From an uncultured Christensenella sp. (GTDB lineage Bacteria; Bacillota; Clostridia; Christensenellales; UBA3700), in contig CAJTXS010000004.1 in assembly GCA_910583735.1 (NCBI GenBank), positions 23,820 to 87,819 on the forward strand: DNA of 64,000 nt, written 5' to 3'. Positions 51,520 through 63,000 of the stretch are shown in pieces (the stretch's first letter is position 1; each line of letters opens with the position of its first letter). Under the pieces are notes generated by a model that saw only the letters and a program-made list of their open reading frames with translations, did no database searches and was not told the origin of the DNA. The translations under genes and the position numbers were made by a program.

Positions 51520-51533
51520 TAATCTGTCCTCCG

Positions 51534-51902
51534 TTAGAATTTAAGACCGGCTTCTCTTGCGCCGTCGGCAACGCTCTGTACGCGACCGGTGTAAAGGTAT
51601 CCGCCTCTGTCGAATACTACTTCCGTGATACCGGCAGCCAAAGCCTTGTTTGCGATAGCCGCGCCCGCAACCTTAGCGGACTCGACCTTCGTCTTGCCTT
51701 TAATCTGAGCGGCGATATCCTTGTCAAGCGTGGAGCATGCCGCCAAAGTTACGCCCTTAACGTCGTCTATCAACTGAAGTATAACGTTATTGGTGCTTCT
51801 GTACACGCTGAGACGGGGTCTTTCCGCCGTGCCGGATATCTTATTTCTGATTCTTGCGTGTCTCTTCTGTCTGACACTGTTCTTATCGATCTTATTAATC
51901 AT
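51534..51902 (-). CDS. rplR: Ribosomal protein L18
   Basis: A 122-residue 5S rRNA-binding 50S protein. [20 protein letters not shown] near the N terminus, [20 protein letters not shown] and the C-terminal [20 protein letters not shown] are canonical. AAGGAG lies upstream. Confidence 0.97.
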   Translation of the reverse strand: MINKIDKNSVRQKRHARIRNKISGTAERPRLSVYRSTNNVILQLIDDVKGVTLAACSTLDKDIAAQIKGKTKVESAKVAGAAIANKALAAGITEVVFDRGGYLYTGRVQSVADGAREAGLKF

Positions 51903-51913
51903 ATATCCGCTCC

Positions 51914-52477
51914 TTATTTCTTACCTGTCTTCTTGGCTTCTTTCTTGATTATCTTCTCGTCCTCGCCCATGATGCCGTAACCGTGGTATACGTCTAACTT
52001 GCGGACAGCCTTGATATCTGCAGCCATCTGACCTACGAGGCACTTATCTATACCGCTGATGTGGATAGTTGTAGCCGTAGGGCAGTTAAGCGTGATGCCT
52101 GCGGGAGGATCTATCTCCACGGGATGAGAATAACCCACGTTCATGACGACCTTATTGCCCTGCTTAGCTACCTTGTAACCTACGCCCTCTACTCTGAGCT
52201 TGGCAACGTAGCCGTTGGTGACGCCCTCGACCATGTTGGCGATGAGCTTACGGTAAAGACCGTGCATCGCGTTGACTTCCTGAGGGAGCTTCTTCTCTTT
52301 CTCAGTCTTCTCGCAAGTGCAATGCAATACGCCGCCGTCTATAACGACGTGAATTCTCTTATTAACCTGCTGCGAAAGTTCTCCCTTGGGACCCTTAACG
52401 GTGACCAAGTTGTCGGGAGATACCGTAACGGTAACGCCTGCGGGGATAACTACGGGAAGTTTACCTATTCTCGACAT
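51914..52477 (-). CDS. rplF: Ribosomal protein L6
   Basis: A 187-residue two-domain 50S protein near the factor-binding site. [20 protein letters not shown] starts the first repeat domain, and the second ends with [20 protein letters not shown]. The very C terminus is Lys-rich (KEAKKTGKK) and slightly longer than average. Confidence 0.97.
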   Translation of the reverse strand: MSRIGKLPVVIPAGVTVTVSPDNLVTVKGPKGELSQQVNKRIHVVIDGGVLHCTCEKTEKEKKLPQEVNAMHGLYRKLIANMVEGVTNGYVAKLRVEGVGYKVAKQGNKVVMNVGYSHPVEIDPPAGITLNCPTATTIHISGIDKCLVGQMAADIKAVRKLDVYHGYGIMGEDEKIIKKEAKKTGKK

Positions 52478-52490
52478 AATATACCTCCGA

Positions 52491-52889
52491 TTACCAGACG
52501 TAAGCGAGCACTTCGCCGCCTGCGTGAGCCGCTCTTGCCTGCTTGTCTGTCATTACACCTTTGGAGGTGGAGACGATAGCTATACCCAGTCCGCCCAATA
52601 CCTTAGGCAGCTTCTCGGCGGGCACGTATACTCTCAAGCCGGGCTTGGATATACGCTTGATGCCGGTAATAGCTTTCTGTCTGTTCGCGCCGTACTTAAG
52701 ACGGATAACCATAGTAGGCTGTACTCCCTCTTCCTTAACTTCGACGCCGTTGATATAACCCTCGGCAAGCAGTATGTCGGCGATGGACTTCTTCATCTTG
52801 GATGAAGGCATTTCAACGCTGTCGTGTCTTGCCGTAAGAGCGTTCCTGATGCGGGTGAGCATATCCGCTATGGGATCTGTTGTCATCAT
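52491..52889 (-). CDS. rpsH: Ribosomal protein S8
   Basis: A 132-residue 30S assembly protein that binds 16S helix 21. [20 protein letters not shown] at the N terminus and [20 protein letters not shown] near the end are diagnostic. Two adjacent ATG codons are possible starts; the SD is 10 bases before the first. Confidence 0.97.
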   Translation of the reverse strand: MMTTDPIADMLTRIRNALTARHDSVEMPSSKMKKSIADILLAEGYINGVEVKEEGVQPTMVIRLKYGANRQKAITGIKRISKPGLRVYVPAEKLPKVLGGLGIAIVSTSKGVMTDKQARAAHAGGEVLAYVW

Positions 52890-52905
52890 AGTCTGTTATC
52901 TCCTT

Positions 52906-53091
52906 TTACCAACTTGCCTTCTTTACTCCAGGGATCTCGCCCTTGTAAGCCAGTTCCCTGAAGCAGATTCTGCAAATGCCGTATTTTTTCAAAACGGAGT
53001 GGGGTCTGCCGCATATCCTGCATCTGGTGTATGCTCTTGTAGAATACTTCGGAGTCCTCCGCTGCTTATTAATCATAGCTTTCTTTGCCAT
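52906..53091 (-). CDS. rpsN: Ribosomal protein S14, zinc-binding type Z
   Basis: A 61-residue S14 of the short zinc-binding type. [20 protein letters not shown] contains the two CxxC pairs that hold zinc. It starts [12 protein letters not shown], 15 bases after rplE, with AGGAGG upstream. Confidence 0.97.
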   Translation of the reverse strand: MAKKAMINKQRRTPKYSTRAYTRCRICGRPHSVLKKYGICRICFRELAYKGEIPGVKKASW

Positions 53092-53104
53092 TTAGATTAC
53101 CTCC

Positions 53105-53692
53105 TCACTTTACAAAAGGCATACCCAACAGAGTGAGCAGCTCCTTTGCCTCTTCGTCGCTGTTGGCAGTGGTGACGATACATACGTCGAAACCTCTGAC
53201 CTTCTCTATCTTATCATAGGATATCTCGGGGAAGACGAGCTGCTCCTTAATACCCATAGCGTAGTTGCCTCTGCCGTCGAAAGAGTCCGCGGGCACGCCC
53301 TTAAAGTCTCTTACGCGGGGCAACGCGACGGATACCATCTTGTCGAAGAAGTCATACATGCGCTTTCCTCTCAAGGTAACCTTCGCGCCTATCTTCATGC
53401 CCTCTCTGAGCTTGAAGTTGGCTATGCTCTTCTTGGCTCTGGTGATAGCGGGGGTCTGACCTGCGATTTCCTTAAGCTCGGCAACCGCCATCTCGAAGCT
53501 CTTGCTGTTGTCCTTGACGTCGCCGAGACCCATGTTGAGAACTATCTTCTCGAGCTTAGGCACTTGATTGACGTTCTTGTAGCCAAACTTCTTGATAAGA
53601 GCGGGTACTACCTCGGCCTTATACTGCTCAGCTATCCTATACACTCTATCGGTTGAACCCTTCTGCTCAACCTGATTTTGCTTAGTAGCCAC
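53105..53692 (-). CDS. rplE: Ribosomal protein L5
   Basis: A 195-residue 5S rRNA-binding protein of the central protuberance. The start codon is GTG at 53692, with GGAGG upstream; the N terminus is about 15 residues longer than in many relatives. [40 protein letters not shown] and [20 protein letters not shown] are canonical. Confidence 0.97.
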   Translation of the reverse strand: MATKQNQVEQKGSTDRVYRIAEQYKAEVVPALIKKFGYKNVNQVPKLEKIVLNMGLGDVKDNSKSFEMAVAELKEIAGQTPAITRAKKSIANFKLREGMKIGAKVTLRGKRMYDFFDKMVSVALPRVRDFKGVPADSFDGRGNYAMGIKEQLVFPEISYDKIEKVRGFDVCIVTTANSDEEAKELLTLLGMPFVK

Positions 53693-53706
53693 TTATATGT
53701 CCTCCG

Positions 53707-54135
53707 TTAATCTTCTTTCTCGCTCTTCTTGGCCTTGGTAGCGGTCTTGGACGCCTTCTTAGCCGTCTTCTTAGCTGCCGACTTAGCCTTCTTATCGTCG
53801 AGCGACGCGCCGCACTTCTTGCATACGCGAGTCTTAACCGTCTTGCCCTCTTCGTCCTTCTTGACCTCGCGAGCGACTCTGGTTGCGACTCCGCAAGAAG
53901 GGCAAATCACCATGACGTTGGATATGTCGATAGCTCTCTCCTTCTCGATGATGCCGCCTCTCTCTTGAGCGTTGCGGGGCTTGACGAAGTGCTTATCGGT
54001 AGCAAGGTTGCTGCCCTCGAGCACTACTCTGTAGGACTTGTCCGTCGCCTTGATGGCTACGACCTGTCCGCTCTTACCTTTATCTACGCCGGCAATTATC
54101 TTAACGGCGTCGCCTTTCTTAACACTGATACTCAT
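53707..54135 (-). CDS. rplX: Ribosomal protein L24, with zinc motif and Lys/Ala tail
   Basis: A 142-residue L24, an assembly-initiating 50S protein; typical length is about 105. The N-terminal KOW domain VKKGDAVKIIAGVDKGKSGQ is followed by CPSC and CKKC, forming a zinc knuckle, and then a low-complexity Lys/Ala tail (KKTAKKASKTATKAKKSE) of about 35 residues. The tail is unusual and may add rRNA contacts. Confidence 0.96.
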   Translation of the reverse strand: MSISVKKGDAVKIIAGVDKGKSGQVVAIKATDKSYRVVLEGSNLATDKHFVKPRNAQERGGIIEKERAIDISNVMVICPSCGVATRVAREVKKDEEGKTVKTRVCKKCGASLDDKKAKSAAKKTAKKASKTATKAKKSEKED

Positions 54136-54147
54136 TGTGTAGCCTCC

Positions 54148-54516
54148 TTAGATGACCTCGGGAGCAAGGGATATAATCTTCATATAGTCCTTGTCTCTGA
54201 GCTCTCTTGCGATTGGTCCGAAGATACGCGTGCCTCTGGGCTGCTTGTTGTTGTCGATGATAACGGCTGCGTTGTCATCGAACCTGATATAAGTGCCGTC
54301 GCTGCGCTGTATGCCCTTGGTAGTCCTTACGATGACCGCCTTGACTACGTCGCCTTTCTTGACCACGCCGCCGGGAGTCGCCGTCTTGACCGCTGCGACT
54401 ATTACGTCGCCGATATTGCCGAATCTGCGGAAGGAACCTCCCAATACTCTGATGCACTTGATTTCTTTAGCGCCCGAGTTATCCGCAACTTTTAATCTTG
54501 TTTCCGGTTGTATCAT
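54148..54516 (-). CDS. rplN: Ribosomal protein L14
   Basis: A 122-residue 50S protein at the subunit interface. [20 protein letters not shown] at the N terminus and [20 protein letters not shown] at the C terminus are highly conserved. AGGAGGG lies upstream. Confidence 0.97.
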   Translation of the reverse strand: MIQPETRLKVADNSGAKEIKCIRVLGGSFRRFGNIGDVIVAAVKTATPGGVVKKGDVVKAVIVRTTKGIQRSDGTYIRFDDNAAVIIDNNKQPRGTRIFGPIARELRDKDYMKIISLAPEVI

Positions 54517-54530
54517 AGTTCCCTCCTGTA

Positions 54531-54788
54531 TTACTTAGCCTTCTCGATTATCTCGACAAGACGCCAGTTCTTTTCCTTGCTCAAAGGTCTGGTCTCTACG
54601 ATACGAACCTTATCGCCTATGCCGCATTCGTTGTTCTCGTCATGAGCCTTAAACTTCTTGGTGCGGTTGATCGTCTTGCCGTAGAGAGGATGCTTGACAC
54701 GCTCTTTAATAGCCACGACGATGGTCTTGTCCATCTTATCGCTTACGACTATACCGGTACGGCTTTTTCTCAGATTTCTCTTTTCCAT
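54531..54788 (-). CDS. rpsQ: Ribosomal protein S17
   Basis: An 85-residue 30S assembly protein with an OB fold: [20 protein letters not shown], then [20 protein letters not shown] and [20 protein letters not shown]. The length is normal and AAGGAGG lies upstream. Confidence 0.97.
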   Translation of the reverse strand: MEKRNLRKSRTGIVVSDKMDKTIVVAIKERVKHPLYGKTINRTKKFKAHDENNECGIGDKVRIVETRPLSKEKNWRLVEIIEKAK

Positions 54789-54800
54789 GTCCTATCCTCC

Positions 54801-55037
54801 TTACGCCTTCTTAGCCTTTTTAGCCTTAGCTGTAGGCTCGGCGGAAATGCCCTTTTCTCTCTGATGCAATATCGTGAGTACGCGGGCTATGTTCTTTCTG
54901 CATTCGGACAGCTGCATTGCGTTGTCGAGCTGACCTGCCTTATGCTTGAAGCGGAGATTAAACAGCTCTTCCTTAAGCGAATTGTACTGTCTCTTCAACT
55001 CTTCGGTAGTCATCTCGAAATACTTACTTGACTTCAT
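54801..55037 (-). CDS. rpmC: Ribosomal protein L29
   Basis: A 78-residue helical-hairpin 50S protein near the exit tunnel. [20 protein letters not shown] and [20 protein letters not shown] are typical. A C-terminal AKAKKAKKA tail makes it slightly longer than the usual 65-70. It overlaps the end of rplP by 14 bases. Confidence 0.96.
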   Translation of the reverse strand: MKSSKYFEMTTEELKRQYNSLKEELFNLRFKHKAGQLDNAMQLSECRKNIARVLTILHQREKGISAEPTAKAKKAKKA

Positions 55038-55455
55038 CGCCGCTTACCTCCTCTTTCTTTACTATTTTGCACTTGACGGGCAACTTGTGCATTGCAAGTC
55101 TCAATGCCTCTCTTGCCACTTCGTCGGCTACGCCGCTGAGCTCGAACATAACTCTGCCGGGCTTAACTACCGCTACCCAATACTCTACCGCGCCTTTACC
55201 GCTACCCATACGGGTCTCTGCGGGCTTCTTGGTGACAGGCTTATGAGGGAAGATGTCTATCCATACCTTACCGCCTCTCTTGGTGTAACGAGTCATCGCT
55301 ATACGTGCCGCCTCTATCTGATTGGAAGTTATCCAACCGGGCTCCATGGATACAAGACCGTATTCGCCGTAAGCAATTACGTTGCCCTTGGTAGCCTTGC
55401 CGGTCATTCTTCCGCGGTGTACGCGGCGTCTCTTAACTCTCTTAGGCATTAACAT
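55024..55455 (-). CDS. rplP: Ribosomal protein L16
   Basis: A 143-residue 50S protein close to the A-site tRNA elbow. [17 protein letters not shown] at the start and GYGLVS-type [20 protein letters not shown] are diagnostic, as is [25 protein letters not shown] lies 8 bases before ATG 55455; the gene overlaps rpsC by 14 bases. Confidence 0.97.
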   Translation of the reverse strand: MLMPKRVKRRRVHRGRMTGKATKGNVIAYGEYGLVSMEPGWITSNQIEAARIAMTRYTKRGGKVWIDIFPHKPVTKKPAETRMGSGKGAVEYWVAVVKPGRVMFELSGVADEVAREALRLAMHKLPVKCKIVKKEEVSGDEVK

Positions 55456-56146
55456 TGGCGTTTCCTCCTTCCTGCTTGCTCGCCTTGGCTACGGGTGTCG
55501 CCTTGCCGAGCACTTCGCCCTTGTACACCCACACCTTGACGCCGATTATACCGAACGTGGTATGAGCTTCCGCGAAGCCGTAATCTATATCAGCTCTCAG
55601 AGTCTGAAGAGGTATCGAACCGTCGTGATACTTCTCGCTGCGAGCTATCTCCGCGCCGTCGAGTCTGCCCGATACCATCGTCTTGATACCCTTGGCGCCC
55701 GCCTTCATAGCGCGGCTGATAGACTGCTTCATTGCGCGCCTGAAAGCTACGCGCTTCTCGAGCTGTCCCGCTATATTCTCCGCAATCAGCTGCGCGTCCG
55801 TATCGGGGCGTCTGACTTCGAGAATATTGATGTTTACGTTCTTGCCGCCGCATATCTTCTGAACTTCCTTCTTTATCACTTCCACCTGGCTGCCCTGCTT
55901 GCCGATGATGGCTGCGGGCTTAGCGGAATAGATATTGACGTTGACGATAGCGTTGGCGGACGAAAGCAGCCTGCTGATCGTTATCTTGGATATGCTGTTG
56001 TTGTAGTATTTCTTTTTCAGGTAAGTCCTGATTGCGTGGTCTTCGACCAAGTTATCCGCAAAGCCTTTCTTGTCTGCGTACCACTGGGTATCCCACTCTT
56101 TGATTATTCCCACTCTCATTCCGTGAGGACTGACTTTCTGACCCAT
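55442..56146 (-). CDS. rpsC: Ribosomal protein S3
   Basis: A 234-residue 30S protein at the mRNA entry. [20 protein letters not shown] at the N terminus, a KH domain ([20 protein letters not shown]) and the C-terminal [20 protein letters not shown] are conserved. It overlaps rplP by 14 bases. Confidence 0.97.
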   Translation of the reverse strand: MGQKVSPHGMRVGIIKEWDTQWYADKKGFADNLVEDHAIRTYLKKKYYNNSISKITISRLLSSANAIVNVNIYSAKPAAIIGKQGSQVEVIKKEVQKICGGKNVNINILEVRRPDTDAQLIAENIAGQLEKRVAFRRAMKQSISRAMKAGAKGIKTMVSGRLDGAEIARSEKYHDGSIPLQTLRADIDYGFAEAHTTFGIIGVKVWVYKGEVLGKATPVAKASKQEGGNANVNA

Positions 56147-56157
56147 CTGAAACCTCC

Positions 56158-56547
56158 TTACTTGACCGCGCCGTCGAGAATGACGGTGATATGGCTTGTA
56201 CGCTTATTGATGCGCGCTGCGCTACCCTTAGCGCGAGGCATAACTCTCTTGAGTATGGGACCTGCGTTGGCGTAGCACTCTGCGACATAGAGGTCGCTCT
56301 TGCTCATTCCGAGATTATTCTCCGCGTTGGCTGCCGCGCTGTTGAGCACCTTGATAAGGGGCTCGCAAGCCGCCTTAGAGGTATTCTTGAGTATGGCAAG
56401 CGCGTTGATGTAACTCTCTCCTCTGATGGTGTCGAGCACTATCCTTACCTTATCGGGAGATATTCTGATATATCTGGCGGTCGCCTGAGGACGTTTATCG
56501 GCGTTAGCCTTGCGGGCTGCGCTCTTTTCTCTCAATCTTTTAGCCAT
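56158..56547 (-). CDS. rplV: Ribosomal protein L22
   Basis: A 129-residue 50S protein lining the exit tunnel. [20 protein letters not shown] and the beta-hairpin region [20 protein letters not shown] are canonical. A Lys/Arg-rich N-terminal extension of about 20 residues ([18 protein letters not shown]) is present. AGGAGG lies upstream. Confidence 0.97.
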   Translation of the reverse strand: MAKRLREKSAARKANADKRPQATARYIRISPDKVRIVLDTIRGESYINALAILKNTSKAACEPLIKVLNSAAANAENNLGMSKSDLYVAECYANAGPILKRVMPRAKGSAARINKRTSHITVILDGAVK

Positions 56548-56552
56548 TGCTG

Positions 56553-56831
56553 TTACCTCCTACCGGTAGTTTTCTCACCGGCGTGACCTTTGAAGGTACG
56601 GGTGGGGGCGAACTCGCCCAGCTTATGTCCGACCATATCTTCGGTTACGTATACCGGCACGTGCTTTCTGCCGTCGTGTACGGCGATCGTGTGACCGACC
56701 ATATCGGGGAAGATTGTCGAAGCTCTCGACCATGTCTTAACAACTTTTTTCTCGTTGGCCTCATTCATAGCGACTATTCTGTTGATAAGTCTTTCTTCTA
56801 CGTAAGGACCTTTTTTTACTGATCTGCTCAT
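56553..56831 (-). CDS. rpsS: Ribosomal protein S19
   Basis: A 92-residue 30S head protein that contacts bridge B1a. [20 protein letters not shown] and the later [20 protein letters not shown] are highly conserved. It lies 13 bases after rplB and 5 bases before rplV. Confidence 0.97.
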   Translation of the reverse strand: MSRSVKKGPYVEERLINRIVAMNEANEKKVVKTWSRASTIFPDMVGHTIAVHDGRKHVPVYVTEDMVGHKLGEFAPTRTFKGHAGEKTTGRR

Positions 56832-56844
56832 CCTAAATCTCCTC

Positions 56845-57681
56845 TCAGTTAATACGCTTTACGATAAACTTGTCGCTCTTGCTCTTCTTATTCCTGGTCT
56901 TATAACCCATAGTAGGAATACCCCAAGGAGTGACAGGTGAAGGCTTGCCGATAGGCGACTTGCCCTCGCCGCCGCCGTGAGGGTGGTCGCAAGGATTCAT
57001 TACGACGCCGCGCACGGACGGTCTTACGTTCATATGACGCTTACGTCCCGCTTTACCCAGCGATACCAGCTCGTGCTCGGCATTGCCTACGGTTCCGATA
57101 GTAGCTCTGCACTTGACGAGGATGTATCTCATCTCTCCGCTGGGAAGTCTCAAGGTAGCGTATCTGCCTTCCTTAGCCATCAGCTGCGCGCTCACGCCCG
57201 CGCTTCTTGCGAGCTGACCGCCCTTGCCGGGGTGCATCTCTATATTGTGTACTTCGGTACCTACGGGTATCTTCTCGAGAGGAAGATTGTTGCCTGCCTT
57301 GATGTCGGCGCTCTCGCCGCTCATTACCGTGTCGCCCTTGTTGAGACCGATGGGGCAGAGAATGTATCTCTTCTCGCCGTCGGCGTAAGCCAAGAGCGCG
57401 ATGTTGGCGCTGCGGTTAGGGTCGTACTGGATGGACACAACCTTAGCGGGCACGCCGTCTTTATTCCTCTTGAAGTCGATTATTCTGTACTTGATTCTGT
57501 TTCCGCCGCCGATATGTCTTACCGTAATTCTGCCGGTAGCGTTTCTTCCGCCGGAACGGTTGACGACGTCAAGCAAACTCCTCTCGGGCTTGTCGCCTGT
57601 GAGCTCCTTGAAAGCCGATACCGTCATGAAACGGCGCGCGGGAGAAGTAGGTTTATATCTCTTAATATTGTCGTTAGCCAT
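56845..57681 (-). CDS. rplB: Ribosomal protein L2
   Basis: A 278-residue 50S core protein needed for subunit joining and the peptidyl-transferase region. [40 protein letters not shown] and the catalytic-centre neighbour [20 protein letters not shown] are all present. The length is normal. Confidence 0.98.
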   Translation of the reverse strand: MANDNIKRYKPTSPARRFMTVSAFKELTGDKPERSLLDVVNRSGGRNATGRITVRHIGGGNRIKYRIIDFKRNKDGVPAKVVSIQYDPNRSANIALLAYADGEKRYILCPIGLNKGDTVMSGESADIKAGNNLPLEKIPVGTEVHNIEMHPGKGGQLARSAGVSAQLMAKEGRYATLRLPSGEMRYILVKCRATIGTVGNAEHELVSLGKAGRKRHMNVRPSVRGVVMNPCDHPHGGGEGKSPIGKPSPVTPWGIPTMGYKTRNKKSKSDKFIVKRIN

Positions 57682-57696
57682 TGCGCTACCCTCCTA

Positions 57697-57987
57697 TTAC
57701 ACCAAGCTCTCGAAGAAGGATATAGCCTTGCTGTCGGACTCGAGAATGACGATTGCCTTCTTGTAGGAAGCCGTCATGCCCTCGCTCCTGCCCCTTCTCT
57801 TCTTCTTGCCGTTTACGTTCATAGTATTTACTTTAGCCACCTTTACGCCGAACACTGCCTCGACCGCTCTCTTAACGTCGGTCTTGGTAGCGGTCTTTGC
57901 GACCTTGAAGGTATATCTCTTGTCGGCTACGCCGTCCATAGACTTCTCCGACATGATCGGCTCGATGATTATATCGTAATTATTCAT
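57697..57987 (-). CDS. rplW: Ribosomal protein L23
   Basis: A 96-residue 50S protein at the tunnel exit, the docking site for trigger factor and SRP. IIEPIMSEKSMDGVADKRYT and the loop KVAKVNTMNVNGKKKRRGRS are standard. It overlaps rplD by 4 bases. Confidence 0.97.
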   Translation of the reverse strand: MNNYDIIIEPIMSEKSMDGVADKRYTFKVAKTATKTDVKRAVEAVFGVKVAKVNTMNVNGKKKRRGRSEGMTASYKKAIVILESDSKAISFFESLV

Positions 57988-58610
57988 GCCTTGTATGCCT
58001 CCTCTATAAGCGCGACAGCCTCTTTAGTCACGATGCACTTGCCGCCGGCAACCAAATCGTATACGTTGACAAGGCTTGCCTCTGTGACGCTCGCGCCCTG
58101 AATGTTGCGCGCTGCGAGCACTGCGTTGTTGTCGTTGTTTGCCGTCACGATAAGCACCTTCTTGTCCTCGAGATTAAAGCTCTTGAGCATAGCGGCTACG
58201 AGCTTAGTCTTAGCCTCCGCGAGCTCGAGAGAGTCGAGTACGATGAAGTCGTTGTCTCTTACCTTGGCGGAGAGAGCGCTAATTGTAGCCAGTCTCTTCA
58301 TCTTCTTATTGATCTTCTGAGAGAAGTCTCTGGGCTTGGGAGCGAACACGACGCCGCCCTTGGTCCACTGAGGGGAACGGATGGAGCCCTGTCTTGCTCT
58401 GCCGGTGCCTTTCTGTCTCCAAGGCTTCTTGCCGCCGCCTCTTACTTCGCTGCGGGTAAGGGTGCTCTTGGTGCCCTGTCTCTTATTGGCGAGCTGAGCT
58501 ACTACTACCTGATGTATAAGAGCCTCGTTATAGTCTGCGCCGAATACCTCGTCGCTGAGCTCGAGCGTGCCGACTTTCTTAGCGGCGGTATTATACGTAT
58601 CTACTTTCAT
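57984..58610 (-). CDS. rplD: Ribosomal protein L4
   Basis: A 208-residue 50S protein with a loop into the exit tunnel: TRSEVRGGGKKPWRQKGTGR and ARQGSIRSPQWTKGGVVFAP are diagnostic. In other bacteria L4 also represses the S10 operon by binding its leader. It overlaps rplW by 4 bases. Confidence 0.97.
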   Translation of the reverse strand: MKVDTYNTAAKKVGTLELSDEVFGADYNEALIHQVVVAQLANKRQGTKSTLTRSEVRGGGKKPWRQKGTGRARQGSIRSPQWTKGGVVFAPKPRDFSQKINKKMKRLATISALSAKVRDNDFIVLDSLELAEAKTKLVAAMLKSFNLEDKKVLIVTANNDNNAVLAARNIQGASVTEASLVNVYDLVAGGKCIVTKEAVALIEEAYKA

Positions 58611-58621
58611 TGTAATCTCCT

Positions 58622-59251
58622 TTACGCCTTAACGCCGTTCTTAACGATTACGACGCTGCCCTTAGGTCCGGGTACCGCGCCTTTGATAAGAATGAGATTG
58701 CGTTCCTTATCGACTTTTACAACTGTAAGGTTCTGTACGGTAACTCTCTCGTTACCCAGGTGTCCGGACATCTTCTTGTTCTTGAACACTCTGGAGGGAG
58801 TGGAGTTAGCGCTCATGGAGCCTACGCCCCTGTGATATCCCGAGCCGTGCGCCTTAGGTCCGATGTGATGATTCCATCTCTTGACCGCGCCTGCGAATCC
58901 CTTACCTTTGGACGTGCCGGTAACGTCGACCTTCTCGCCTTCGGTAAAGACGTCGCACTTGATCTCGTCGCCTACCTTGTAGCCCGAGCAATCCGCCAGT
59001 CTGAATTCCCTAAGATGACGCATAGGCGTTACCTTGGCGACTGCGAAGTGTCCCTTAACGGGCTTGTTCACGTTCTTGTCCTTGATAGAGCCGTAAGCTA
59101 CCTGTATTGCCTGATAGCCGTCCTTTTCCGTCGTCTTAAGCTGTACGACGGGGCAGGGTCCTGCCTCCACCACGGTCACGGGTATAACTTTTCCGTCCGC
59201 GGTAAATACCTGGCTCATACCCAACTTAGTTCCAATGATTGCTTTATTCAT
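58622..59251 (-). CDS. rplC: Ribosomal protein L3
   Basis: A 209-residue 50S protein near the peptidyl-transferase centre. [20 protein letters not shown] at the N terminus, then [20 protein letters not shown] and [20 protein letters not shown] form the conserved core. GGAGG lies upstream. Confidence 0.97.
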   Translation of the reverse strand: MNKAIIGTKLGMSQVFTADGKVIPVTVVEAGPCPVVQLKTTEKDGYQAIQVAYGSIKDKNVNKPVKGHFAVAKVTPMRHLREFRLADCSGYKVGDEIKCDVFTEGEKVDVTGTSKGKGFAGAVKRWNHHIGPKAHGSGYHRGVGSMSANSTPSRVFKNKKMSGHLGNERVTVQNLTVVKVDKERNLILIKGAVPGPKGSVVIVKNGVKA

Positions 59252-59302
59252 ACGATAAAGTTCACCTCCGATTATTTTCCGTCTTTACAGACGCTTGCTT
59301 GC

Positions 59303-59608
59303 TTATAACTTAATGCTTATGTCCACGCCTGCGGGCAAATCGAGCTTCATGAGCGCGTCTACCGACTTAGCAGTGGGGTTGTATATATCAATCAGTCTCT
59401 TGTGCGTACGCAGTTCGAACTGCTCGCGGCTGTCCTTATACTTGTGAGGCGCGCGCAATACTGTTACTATCTCCTTATCCGTGGGGAGGGGTACGGGACC
59501 CGATACTTTTACGTCGAAACGCTTAACCGTATCGATGATCTTCTCCGCAGCCGCGTCGATAAGAGAGTGATCGTAAGCTTTGAGCTTGATTCTGATTTTA
59601 CCTGCCAT
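59303..59608 (-). CDS. rpsJ: Ribosomal protein S10
   Basis: A 101-residue 30S protein that also joins NusB in antitermination. [20 protein letters not shown], then [20 protein letters not shown] and [20 protein letters not shown] are canonical. It is the first gene of the super-operon. AAGGAG and AAAAGGA lie just upstream of the ATG, after a leader of about 180 bases. Confidence 0.97.
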   Translation of the reverse strand: MAGKIRIKLKAYDHSLIDAAAEKIIDTVKRFDVKVSGPVPLPTDKEIVTVLRAPHKYKDSREQFELRTHKRLIDIYNPTAKSVDALMKLDLPAGVDISIKL

Positions 59609-59792
59609 GTTCCTTTTCTCCTTCCTAACTCTTGTTTTTGGGCTTCCGCGCCCGGGTGTTTCACATCGTCCGATTTAATATGCGGCTCGCGCCGCAATGA
59701 GTTAGTTGCCCGTATTCCGAGCATCGGTATTGCGAAAACTATCCGTATTAACGGTAACCTCCCGCGCACTCCGAGCCAGACAATGCTTATTT

Positions 59793-59821
59793 ATTTTACA
59801 TTAACGCTTAAATATAGTCAA
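59793..59821 (-). promoter_or_regulatory. Promoter of the ribosomal super-operon, with structured leader
   Basis: Minus strand TTGACT, an exact 17-bp spacer and TAAAAT. The resulting mRNA leader runs about 180 bases to the rpsJ ATG and contains GC-rich hairpins (GCGGC-GCGA-GCCGC near 59690, GGGC…GCCC near 59645), a plausible site for feedback control by a ribosomal protein. Confidence 0.8.
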
Positions 59822-59854
59822 ATCGAGCCGTTTATATCAATGTAAAATCTTTGT

Positions 59855-59900
59855 AAAATAATTGCGGAAGGCCATTATATAAACATGTCGACCTTCCGCA
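59855..59900 (-). terminator. Terminator after the large surface-protein gene
   Basis: Minus strand GCGGAAGG/CCTTCCGC with a 20-base loop, followed by AATTATTTTA. It lies about 120 bases beyond the stop codon and just upstream of the ribosomal promoter. Confidence 0.7.
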
Positions 59901-60023
59901 TTTACTTATAACCGAGCTAACTTATTGGCTTTAACGGTAATAGATTGCTTGTCCGCAGCTCGGAGATTGCCTCCTGCCGATATCTATCGCATAGCTTTCG
60001 CTGTAACAGATTTTTCTCTGCCG

Positions 60024-63000
60024 TCAATCTTCGATATCGTCGCCGTTATTGACGTCCCTGCTCTCGCCTTCCTCTCTTCTGCGGATCACTTCTCTGAGAT
60101 ATTTACGCTCTCTCGAGTTGCCCGCGATGATTACTCCCGCCATGAGTATACATATGCCAAGCAATCCGCCTATTGCCGCTACCGTAATGATATATAACTT
60201 CTTCTTGACATACTCGCCGCCGTCGAAGTCGCCGCCCATAGGTCCGCTTATGCTGCCCGCTCTCACCGTAAAGCTCGCGCTTAAGTCCCCGTAGCTGACC
60301 GTGATTGTATTGTCGCCCTCCGTTAGCGCTTCCTTAGGCGCGTAGGTATAGTCGTTGACGTTAATCTCCGCCCTCTCGCCGTCGGGATATATGCCGTATA
60401 CTATCATGCCCGTAGCGTTGAACTGCTCGCCTATAGTGTAGCTGCTCTTGTAATTGCCGCCTATCTCTATGCGGATTATCTTATACTCGCCGTCTCCGTT
60501 GTCGTCTACTATAATATTGTAGCTAACGCTCTCGAGACACTCGCCGTCTATGCCGTACAGCGTGTTGTCCACCTTTATCCTTACGCTGTAGCTGCCCGTC
60601 CACTCGGACGTTATCGGATTGCCGTCCGCGTCTACGTACTCTATCTCTATATCGGTAAGTATCTCGCCGTCCGCGCTGTCTTTCCTTGCCACTGCTTTGG
60701 GATGTTGCACGCCTCCGCTGTACTTAAGCGAGCCGCCGTCCGTAAAGACATTGCCCTCGCTATCCGTCCACTCTATAAATATCAATGTCATTCCTACGCC
60801 CAGCACTATGTCGAACGTCACGCTTTCGCTGCCTGCCGTGAGCGTATAGTTGAGATAGTTGGGGTCGTCTCTCGATATGGCTGCCGTTATGCTATATCCC
60901 TTATGCACCTTACTCGCATTGCTGTCTCCCGTGTATACGAAAGCCACTTGCTCGCCGTTGCACCCGGCTATCGTCGCTATGGGATGCTTTACGCTGCCGT
61001 CGTAGGTAAACGACCTCTTGCCCCATATCACCGCGCGCTCCAGCGGAGTAATATTCCACTCGATATTGATATAGTTCTCCTGCCTGCCGTCCGACCACTC
61101 GTAATTACTGTTCTTAAGTACGAGGTTGAGCACGTAGCCGTCTATACTCACGTTGCGCGCCATGTATCCCGCCGCATCCGTATACTTAGCGTCGTAATTA
61201 CTGAGACATTGCCTTATGTCCTGCTCCTCGCCGTTGTATACCGCCTCCCTGCTGAGGATAGGCACTTCCACTCTGCGCTTGGCGATTGTATACTCATAGT
61301 CCGGATTGACTATCGTATAGCCCAAATCCGCCTGTCCCGTTGCATCCAGTATGCTTACGCTCACCTTATACGTGTCCGCATTGGTAGGATTGTTCTCCGC
61401 CCTGCCTGCCGAGTTGAATATCGCATACTTGATAAGCCCCGACGGCACCGGCACTCTCTCGCCGCCTGCGCCTGTAGTATAGAATACCGCGGTAGGCTTG
61501 ATTACTTCTCCGCTGTACTCGTACGCACTCAAAAACTCCGTACCGCTCGCGTCCGTCCATCTCACTTCCACCGTAAGCGTCTTGTTGCCGTAGTCGATGA
61601 CTACGCTCTCTACCGAGGCAAACGCGCCCGTTACTCCGTTATCCTTATCCTCTTCTACCGACGCATACCTGAACACATATGTGCCTCGTCTCGGCTTGGT
61701 ATTCTCATCAGCCTTATCCCACAGCGTGGACGTGGACGCTCTGTACTCCATCTTGTCCGTAGGTCCGTTGCCGTTAAGATACTCCTCGCTGTCAATGTCA
61801 TACTCGATTATCGGCGCCGCGGGACGCGCAGGGATAGTAAGTACAGCCTCTTTAGACTTGAACATACCTACATCAGCCGCATACCACGCTCTAAGCGTCT
61901 TAGACGTCCTATCCGGATTTAAGTCTACAAGATTGCCGTTGCCTTTAACGGGCGCATCAAAGCCAGTAATCGTATACATCATTTTGGAAGTGACAGGCTG
62001 CCCTGTCTTTTCCGTCTTGTAATCGATGCTCAGCTCGGGCGCAGCTCTCCGCGCAGGTATAAGCAGCTCCTCTATATCGCTGCGGAATGCCGTGCCCGCT
62101 ATAGCCGACACATAATAATATATCTTATTCTCAGTCTGTCCTTGCTCTACTACATATCCGCCCGAGCCGAGGTCGAGCGATACTGCCGAACCCGCTACGC
62201 TGTAACTATCATTATCCGCAGGCGCGCTCGTACCTATATAATAGCTGTAGCCGTCTCCTATGCTCACACTCTCCTTCTCGTAGTCTATAGACATGTCACT
62301 CGCCGTCTGCCTTTTAGGTATAATCAGGCTGTACTCCCCGCTATCCTCAATATAGTCCGTATGCGACGCGGGCACTTTGTATCTAAAGCTCACTGCCCCG
62401 CCTACCATAATGACATCGGGTATCTTCATATCTACTACAGCTTGCCAGTTACCGCTTTCGTCCTTGTATTGCAGCCACGGTCTCCTATCCTGTCCGTTGA
62501 CAGTGGGATTGGCGGGAATTAGCTTCTCGTTTATGTAATCTATACTCAATATAGGCGCAAGTTGCGACGCCTTGGTCACTGTGTACGTATACTCCATTCC
62601 GCTCGCAAGCGGCATAATATAATTCTGCTTAAGTAACGCGTCCGCGTCGCTTGACGAATTCTTGCTCACTATCTCCGCCTTTATCTTGTGCGCGCCCGCA
62701 ATATCCAGTTTATCATTATCCGAGCTACCGTCATAAGTTAGCTGTACGTCTAAATCGTCTATTGCAACTCCGCCGCCTATAGTAGGCTTACACTTCTGCA
62801 AATCCGCAAGCAGCGTACTTGTCCATACGTAAGAGCTCTGTATACCCTTCCATGTCAAAGTAAGCTGCCTCGGTTTAATCTTCCATACTATATCCCTCGC
62901 CACATTGCCCGCAGCCGTTGTCCAGCCGCCCGAACCGTCGTCTATAGCCCACTTAAGCGGCGCGGGCAGAGTTACTTTTGCCTTGTAATCGCCGGCATTC

